NCBI GenBank assembly: GCA_964632005.1
Contig: CAZWAP010000004.1
Coordinates: 38,705 to 102,704, forward strand
DNA: 64,000 bases
Direction: 5' to 3'
Origin: CAZWAP01 sp964632005
GTDB lineage: Bacteria > Planctomycetota > Phycisphaerae > Sedimentisphaerales > Anaerobacaceae
Below the pieces are notes generated by a model. That model did no database searches. It saw only the letters and a list, made by a program, of their open reading frames with translations, and had not been told where the DNA came from. This document shows positions 59,293-64,000 of this stretch, one piece after another. Both the position numbers and the translations under genes were made by a program. The first letter of the stretch is position 1. Each line of letters opens with the position of its first letter.

Positions 59293-60523
59293 CGTTCTCT
59301 GCTTCTCCACCTAACTTATTCGCATTCTCCTTTGAAACCACCGTGCCCGAAGCTATATGCGAGCCGCTTTTGATCTCGAGCGGCGCGATCAATATGGCCC
59401 CCGAGCCTATATAGCAGTCATCGCCGATTCTGGTCCGGTTGACTTTTTGCCCGTCGTAGTTGGCCGTTATCGACCCGGCCCCGATGTTCACGTTCCGGCC
59501 GATCTCCGCGTCGCCGATGTAACTGTGGTGCCGTGCGCGAACGCCGTCCCGAAATGTCGAATTCTTAACCTCGGTATAGACCCCCAGCACCACGTTGTTT
59601 TTCAGCACGGTCCCGTCCCTCAGATAAGCGAAGGGGCCAATCCGACAACCGATCCCGATCTCAACCTCCCCATGAATGTACGTGAACGGCTCGATAACCG
59701 TATCCTGCCCAATCCTCGCCCGCGCATCGATCCACGTGTTGTCCGGGTCCACTATCGTCACGCCGTTCTCCATCAGCTCCTGCTGAATCCGCCTCTGCAT
59801 AATCTTGCTGACCTCGCTGAGCTGCTTTCTGCTGTTGACTCCCATCGCCTCTTCCGGCTGGACCGCCGTGACCGCCACGACCTTGTGTCCGGTCCGGATG
59901 AGCCCGGCCACCGCGTCGGTCAGGTAGTACTCCTTCTTCACGTTGTCGGGCCTGACCTTCTCCAGCGCCTCGAAAAGCACCTTGTTGTTGAACAGATAAT
60001 AACTCGGGTTGACCTCCTTTATCGATAGTTGCTCCTTCGTACAATCACCGTCCTCTACGATCCCCTGCATATTGCCGTAGGCATCCCGTATTATCCGCCC
60101 GTAGCCGGTCGGGTCCTCGAGCACCGCTGTAGCCAGTGTCGCCGCGGAGTGCTCGGCTTGGTGCTTGTCAATCAACGTCTGGAGCGTCTCGGGCCGAATC
60201 AATGGCCCGTCACCGCAGAGCACCAGGGTCTCGCCGTCGAAATCCTTTAGCTGGTCCTTGCAACACATAACGGCGTGCGCGGTGCCCAGTTGTTCTTTCT
60301 GGATCACCCACTCGATGTCCTCGGTCCCGCCGAACCGTTCCTTGACCTGCTCGGCCGAGAACCCGACCACCACGAAAATCCTGTTGACCCGGACCGCCCG
60401 GCACGCATCCAGCACGTATGCCAGCATCGGCCGTCCACAAACCTCGTGCAGCACCTTCGGCATCATCGTATTCATCCGACTGCTGATGCCGGCCGCCAGT
60501 ATTACCGCCGCCCTTTCAGCCAT
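59279..60523 (-). CDS. glmU: Bifunctional UDP-GlcNAc pyrophosphorylase/glucosamine-1-phosphate acetyltransferase
   Basis: GlmU makes UDP-GlcNAc for peptidoglycan and for LpxA. The 414-aa protein has the pyrophosphorylase start AAVILAAGISSRMNTMMPKV with signature GxGTRM-like loop, LCGDGPLIRPETLQTL, and the left-handed beta-helix acetyltransferase with IGRNVNIGAGSITANYDGQK. It is about 40 residues shorter than E. coli GlmU: the last part of the acetyltransferase domain is abridged, so whether the acetyl step is active is uncertain. ATG at 60523 is preferred over the extension. It is the first protein gene of the long leftward block. Confidence 0.9.
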   Translation of the reverse strand: MAERAAVILAAGISSRMNTMMPKVLHEVCGRPMLAYVLDACRAVRVNRIFVVVGFSAEQVKERFGGTEDIEWVIQKEQLGTAHAVMCCKDQLKDFDGETLVLCGDGPLIRPETLQTLIDKHQAEHSAATLATAVLEDPTGYGRIIRDAYGNMQGIVEDGDCTKEQLSIKEVNPSYYLFNNKVLFEALEKVRPDNVKKEYYLTDAVAGLIRTGHKVVAVTAVQPEEAMGVNSRKQLSEVSKIMQRRIQQELMENGVTIVDPDNTWIDARARIGQDTVIEPFTYIHGEVEIGIGCRIGPFAYLRDGTVLKNNVVLGVYTEVKNSTFRDGVRARHHSYIGDAEIGRNVNIGAGSITANYDGQKVNRTRIGDDCYIGSGAILIAPLEIKSGSHIASGTVVSKENANKLGGEAENDVPE

Positions 60524-60571
60524 TTCTCTGCCCAAACTTAACCTCAAACGCGGACTTTTCTGCCGAATTAG

Positions 60572-60643
60572 CTACCCGGCCAGGGCTCGAACCTGGAATA
60601 TGGGCACCAAAAGCCCATGTGTTACCAATTACACCACCGGGTA
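60572..60643 (-). tRNA. tRNA-Gln (anticodon TTG)
   Basis: Leftward cloverleaf of 72 bases without encoded CCA. Acceptor stem 60643-60637 with 60579-60573 (TACCCGG/CCGGGTA), D-arm with AATTGGTA, anticodon stem TGGGC/GCCCA with loop TTTTGGT (anticodon TTG), T-arm with TTCGAGC. It reads CAA as glutamine. It lies 48 bases upstream of glmU in the same direction. Confidence 0.95.
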
Positions 60644-60859
60644 AAACCTGATCGTCGATGATCCCGTGCGTACCGGCAATACCCTTGCGAACCATCAACA
60701 ACCAGTTCTCAATCGCATGCCACGGAGACCTGCCAAAGGCCGGTCCGAGTTGGCCCCGTCGGAGGCTTGAGTCAACCAAGCCGTGCACTGTTGACCCCAA
60801 CTGCCCGCACCCGGCGGGCCGAGCTCTACCCCGTGCGACAGGGCGATTGCAAATAGGGT

Positions 60860-60888
60860 AGGTTATCGAATTCTCCCCCGACTATCAA
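60860..60888 (-). promoter_or_regulatory. Candidate promoter of the tRNA-Gln/glmU block
   Basis: Minus strand TTGATA (60888-60883), 17 bases, TAACCT (60865-60860). Good -35, weak -10. It is the only reasonable start signal seen upstream of the 14-kb leftward block. Confidence 0.33.
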
Positions 60889-60910
60889 CCTTTTTTTCGC
60901 CGGGAAAATC

Positions 60911-60935
60911 GAGGCCGGTCCTATAATCAGGCCTC
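60911..60935 (-). terminator. Possible weak terminator after the PfkB-family gene
   Basis: Minus strand GAGGCC (60935-60930), a 13-base loop, GGCCTC (60916-60911), then GATTTT. Short stem and few T residues, so weak at best. Confidence 0.28.
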
Positions 60936-60981
60936 CAGCAGGGCTGACCCCCCAAATCCTCCTGCGTGTCCGCAAAAAAAA

Positions 60982-61947
60982 TCATAGTCTGTTGGCCTGG
61001 ACCCTTATCCGCCGTCGCACCTGCGCCCAGGTTTTCTCTTCAGGCCAGCCCCAGGCCTTGGCCGTGCCCGCCTTCAGGGCCATCTTCAGCGCCGAAAAGA
61101 CCTTGGAGCTCTCCGCAAGCCCGTTCAAGAATCCCGCCAGGAGGTAATCCCCGCAGCCCACGGTCGAAAGCACTTTCCCGCGACCGAGGCACCGCCCCTG
61201 CCAGGCCTCGGCGCCTGTAACCACCACCGCGCCCTTTCCGCCGCGACTTATAAGCACAATCTCAACCCTATCAAGCAGCCGGCGCGCCGCTTTGGCCAGG
61301 CTGGCCGGCCTGTCGGCAACATCGGCGCCCACCAGTTCTCGCAGCTCGGCCACGTTGGGATTGATCAGCCAAACCCGACCTGTTTCAACAATTCGCCGAA
61401 GCGCCTGGCCGTACGTATCCACCGCAACCCTCGCGCCCCGGACGGTGCAGTCTTCAACAATGCGAACCGCCTGCTGCAACAGCCGCCCTTCGGGCATTCG
61501 GCCGGCGAAAACGCAAACACTGCCCCTCTTAATGAGAGCCCGCAGATCCAGGTGCAGCTTTCGCAAGGCTCCCGGCGAGACCAACCTGCAACTCGATCTT
61601 AGATGCATTTCCCTTCGGTTGGCCGTATCGACCACTGTGACGTTGTGCCGCGTCGCTCCCTCAACCGCGGTGCACCTGACCTTCACGAGACCCGCCGACC
61701 GCCGCACAGCTTTGCGCATCAGCTCGTAGTCGTGGCGTCCCCACAATCCTGCTGCCGTGTTTGGTCGGCCCAACCATGCCAGGGCCCGCGAGATGTTCAT
61801 CGCCTTGCCTGCCGGCCGAGAATCTACCGATCTGGCCGGCTTATGATCCCCCCATTCGATCCGGTCAAACTGGAACACCGTATCCCAGCTCGGGGACAGG
61901 CCGACCGTTATGATTTCATCGCCAAGCTTCATCCGGGAATCAGGCAC
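60982..61947 (-). CDS. PfkB-family sugar kinase (1-phosphofructokinase-like)
   Basis: A 321-aa carbohydrate kinase of the ribokinase fold. The PfkB signature regions are present: the N-terminal Gly-rich/substrate loop RPAGKAMNISRALAWLG and the C-terminal TVGCGDYLLAGFLNGLAE, where the catalytic Asp follows Gly-Cys-Gly instead of the usual Gly-Ala-Gly. The order resembles 1-phosphofructokinase/tagatose-6-phosphate kinases, but no fru or PTS gene is present. GTG at 61947 has GAGGAA upstream; ATG at 61932 is an alternative. It overlaps the small ORF at 61929-62171. Confidence 0.8.
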   Translation of the reverse strand: MPDSRMKLGDEIITVGLSPSWDTVFQFDRIEWGDHKPARSVDSRPAGKAMNISRALAWLGRPNTAAGLWGRHDYELMRKAVRRSAGLVKVRCTAVEGATRHNVTVVDTANRREMHLRSSCRLVSPGALRKLHLDLRALIKRGSVCVFAGRMPEGRLLQQAVRIVEDCTVRGARVAVDTYGQALRRIVETGRVWLINPNVAELRELVGADVADRPASLAKAARRLLDRVEIVLISRGGKGAVVVTGAEAWQGRCLGRGKVLSTVGCGDYLLAGFLNGLAESSKVFSALKMALKAGTAKAWGWPEEKTWAQVRRRIRVQANRL

Positions 61948-62171
61948 GCACGGTGTTCCTCTTTCACCGTACCACTGCAGATTAGCACCTTCCGTTCAGC
62001 ATCGTTTACTTCCGCCGGGACAGTCCGCCGAACCCAGCCTTTGAACGCCAGGGCCTGAACTGGCGCTTCGTGACGCGCGGCTCTCATCGGGGACAAAGCG
62101 TCTTCCTGCCCCTTTCTGCGTTTCTGGGCTCTCTGAGCAGACTCCCGCGAAGAAGCGATCAGTTCGATCAC
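61929..62171 (-). CDS. Doubtful small ORF, unknown
   Basis: An 80-codon reading frame, Arg- and Ala-rich (QRAQKRRKGQEDALSPMRAA), without recognised domain. Its GTG start overlaps the stop of the secreted protein gene (GTGA), and its end overlaps the PfkB start, as in coupled operons; otherwise 220 bases would be empty here. That geometry is the only support. It may be a spacer with a chance ORF. Confidence 0.3.
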   Translation of the reverse strand: MIELIASSRESAQRAQKRRKGQEDALSPMRAARHEAPVQALAFKGWVRRTVPAEVNDAERKVLICSGTVKEEHRACLIPG

Positions 62172-63817
62172 TTGGGAGCTATTTCCTGGCGCGTTACGAT
62201 GGGAACATAGCCGACTTCCAAGCCCTTGGGCGGTGTTACGAGCAGAGCCGGGTCGAGCGTCACCAGAGTCCCGCTGCTGGGGGCAGGCATATAATCTCTG
62301 TCGATCGGCCAGTTCGCATGGATCTTCTCAACAAAGGACTGTAGTTTCGCCTTCTTTTCGTCACTCCACTTGTATTGCTGGAACGATGGCTGATCGACGA
62401 AACGATACCAGTAATAGGTAACCAAGGAGCCATCGACAAGCTTGACCTTGAACGGCCCGCGGACAGGGCCGGGATGGGCCCAGGCGCCGCTCTTCGGCGA
62501 GGTGTAGGGCCTACCGGGACGTGCCAGTTTGAACCGCTGTGACAGGAGTTTCGTCTCCGGGGGAACCTCCGCGGCAGAGACGGCCACACGTTTGTCACCG
62601 ACCTGTTTGAAGTATTGTGGAAAAACACCTTTCGGGCTGACACCGCTGTCATACCACCGCAGGCCCCAGACGTTGGGCCCGAAGACTTTGGTGTCGAACA
62701 CCTTATCAACGCCGACGATCACCTTTCCGGCCTGGTCGAAACGCGGCGTGCTGGTTCTCAGTGCCGCCTTCCAGGCACCCTTCTCGTCGAATCGCCCGGA
62801 GCAGGCCGGCCCTCCATCCCGCCACGCTTTGAAGGCGTCATAAAGGGCCGCCTTCGAGTAGTATGTCACGTCCTGCACCAGCAGGGCCTTTCCCTCCTCG
62901 TCCACCGGGAACCGCAACTTGGGTATCTTCGAATAAACAATACCCCGCGCATCTTTGGCGTCGAACCGAGGCACGGTATTGATTTCCATAGCGCCCCCGC
63001 CCATATTTCCCGGCCTGGCGTCGAGCCCACGTCCATAGATAAACGGGTAATTGAACAACTTGCCGATCTTACTCCAGGTTTCCGGAATGTAATAGGCGAT
63101 CGGCCCCTTGAAGTTGGCCGCATTCAAAAAACAGGTCCAACTCTGCTCACCCGTGGGCGGATCTCCCGTGGTCGGCTCCGTAAACGGCAAGGCCATCCAG
63201 GTATAGCCCAGGAACTCGCCGTTGGGATTCCCCTGGAACGTCAATCCATCAGGAGGAATCAGCAGCCGGTTACTCAGCTGGGCAATGCCCAATCGGTCGT
63301 CCGGCAGGGCCTTGCTGCTGTAAAAGAAAGACCACCCCGGCGAGCCGATCTCGTAGTCGTAACATTGCGGCGTGGCGTTCATGCTGAACTTCGGCGGACC
63401 GTAGCGGAAGTGGTTGCCCGCCCAATAGCCCAGGCCGCCTTCCACGGTCTGGAATACGCTTGCCCATGTAGGACCGCGCTCCAGCCACTTCCGGGCCAGC
63501 GTACCTTCTGGAGCAAGCGGCTTGTCCTTATTGTCGGAATTGTCCGGCGTAATCCAGCAACCAGCCAGACCAATCTGAAAGTTGGCCAACGGCTGATCAA
63601 TCAGCGGCCAGACCGCGGAATAGAAACCCATACCCACACTGTACTCGGACCGATTGGGCGGACGGGTCGCGCTGAAGCCGATGTACCCGTGGAGACCGCC
63701 GGAACGCTGCGTGATGACTCCCGCGGTCTTGCCTCTTCGATTGGGGGTATTGTCTTTGCCTTTGCAGGTCCACGGTACGACCACAAGAATAAGGATGGTA
63801 AACAATGCACTTCTCAT
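62168..63817 (-). CDS. Secreted protein, unknown function
   Basis: A 549-aa exported protein that I do not recognise. Residues 1-20 are a signal peptide (RSALFTILILVVVPWTC), which may instead be a membrane anchor. The mature part is rich in Trp, Tyr, Gly and Pro, with segments such as GLHGYIGFSATRPPNRSEY, GMGFYSAVWPLIDQPLANFQ, YEIGSPGWSFFYSSKALP, FLGYTWMALPFTEP and WGLRWYDSGVSPKGVFP, suggesting an extended beta-rich binding or enzyme domain, possibly for polysaccharide. ATG at 63817 follows GGAGG. A promoter and a palindrome lie upstream. Next in the run are a small doubtful ORF and a PfkB-type kinase, so a sugar-related role is possible but unproven. Confidence 0.7.
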   Translation of the reverse strand: MRSALFTILILVVVPWTCKGKDNTPNRRGKTAGVITQRSGGLHGYIGFSATRPPNRSEYSVGMGFYSAVWPLIDQPLANFQIGLAGCWITPDNSDNKDKPLAPEGTLARKWLERGPTWASVFQTVEGGLGYWAGNHFRYGPPKFSMNATPQCYDYEIGSPGWSFFYSSKALPDDRLGIAQLSNRLLIPPDGLTFQGNPNGEFLGYTWMALPFTEPTTGDPPTGEQSWTCFLNAANFKGPIAYYIPETWSKIGKLFNYPFIYGRGLDARPGNMGGGAMEINTVPRFDAKDARGIVYSKIPKLRFPVDEEGKALLVQDVTYYSKAALYDAFKAWRDGGPACSGRFDEKGAWKAALRTSTPRFDQAGKVIVGVDKVFDTKVFGPNVWGLRWYDSGVSPKGVFPQYFKQVGDKRVAVSAAEVPPETKLLSQRFKLARPGRPYTSPKSGAWAHPGPVRGPFKVKLVDGSLVTYYWYRFVDQPSFQQYKWSDEKKAKLQSFVEKIHANWPIDRDYMPAPSSGTLVTLDPALLVTPPKGLEVGYVPIVTRQEIAPK

Positions 63818-63896
63818 AATGATCCTCCAATCCTGCCGGACAAATCCATACGGCCTTGCCTTTAGTCGCTTTCGTTGATCACATACACACCCGACT

Positions 63897-63926
63897 AAGA
63901 TACCAGAACTATAACGCACCTTTCAA
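63897..63926 (-). promoter_or_regulatory. Candidate promoter of the secreted protein gene
   Basis: Minus strand TTGAAA (63926-63921), 18 bases, TATCTT (63902-63897). Transcription would start near 63890, about 73 bases before the start codon. Confidence 0.36.
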
Positions 63927-63946
63927 CTGTTGTTTCATGACCGCCA

Positions 63947-63971
63947 GGGATACCAGGGTACATGGTATCCC
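63947..63971. promoter_or_regulatory. Perfect palindrome upstream of the promoter, possible operator
   Basis: GGGATACCA, a 7-base centre and TGGTATCCC form 9-bp perfect arms with no T tract. It lies about 25 bases upstream of the candidate -35 element. The half-site GATACCAG recurs at 63899-63906, near the -10 element. Confidence 0.38.
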
Positions 63972-64000
63972 CTTTGGGATAGTTGGTCTCTGGTAATGTA

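Larger units (their letters stand above)
60644..60981. other. Intergenic region between tRNA-Gln and the PfkB gene
   Basis: No credible ORF. It contains a candidate leftward promoter (60860-60888) and a GAGGCC/GGCCTC hairpin at 60911-60935 that may weakly terminate the PfkB transcript; a run of eight T follows the PfkB stop on the minus strand. Nothing else was noticed. Confidence 0.5.

Noticed and set aside
60516..60800. 94-codon leftward open frame
   Set aside because: It overlaps the whole tRNA-Gln and the glmU start, with no family resemblance.
1..64000. CRISPR arrays, insertion sequences, prophage or attachment sites
   Set aside because: I saw no regularly spaced repeats, transposase, integrase or phage genes; the restriction-modification pair has no visible flanking direct repeats.

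Overview
The window looks like the chromosome of a diderm bacterium of the Planctomycetota, most likely near the Phycisphaerae/Sedimentisphaerales. This rests on a high-G+C genome with the planctomycete-style type II pseudopilin protein (FTLVELL start), an LpxC-FabZ fusion, a complete BamA/Skp/LpxD/LpxC-FabZ/LpxA block, SpoIVB-S55 and beta-propeller secreted proteins, and a class A RNase P RNA with an enlarged P3. Phylum placement is inference; no 16S gene is present.

Layout. 1-477: start of dxs, leftward. 478-1052: a non-coding stretch with a structured leftward transcript ending at a textbook intrinsic terminator. 1053-3450: leftward parvulin, ThyA-type thymidylate synthase and a small anchored protein. 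3673-8321: rightward riboflavin synthase, a compact two-gene restriction-modification system, pdxA and rsmA/ksgA. 8322-9655: a pseudopilin gene bracketed by the 3' end of rsmA and a decayed second copy of that 3' end. 9628-14775: leftward orphan fumarase alpha subunit, beta-propeller protein and S55 peptidase. 14927-16886: rightward TPR protein and RluA-family pseudouridine synthase, sharing a two-way promoter with the S55 gene. 16955-22366: leftward KtrAB potassium uptake, recG and pcm. 22592-26538: rightward lipoprotein, bioD, nadB and rnpB. 26575-31096: leftward ilvB-ilvN-ilvC and a lipoprotein; ilvB has a near-consensus promoter and a structured leader of about 200 nt.

31481-31750 is a small Nfu gene. 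31848-42399 is a long leftward run: an old-yellow-enzyme/GltD-like fusion, an SDR, a KDPG-type aldolase and a flavoprotein (a probable uncharacterised catabolic pathway), then mtnA, then a methyltransferase-glycosyltransferase fusion and two methyltransferases. uvrA and nfi (DNA repair) are divergent at 42449-46102.

46159-60643 is one closely packed leftward block of about 14 kb: tRNA-Gln, glmU, prs, rplY, pth, rpsF, ssb, rpsR, rplI, dnaB, bamA, skp, lpxD, lpxC-fabZ, lpxA and a Gfo/Idh dehydrogenase. It joins UDP-GlcNAc supply, translation, replication, outer-membrane assembly and lipid A synthesis. 60982-63817: leftward PfkB-family sugar kinase, a doubtful small ORF and a secreted protein of unknown function.

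The best candidates for undescribed biology are the methyltransferase/SAP-PD-(D/E)XK nuclease pair (4364-6343), the four-gene redox/aldolase cluster (35952-42399), the ilvB leader, and the structured RNA at 727-930. Coordinates of starts were chosen from Shine-Dalgarno spacing and family N-termini, by eye.
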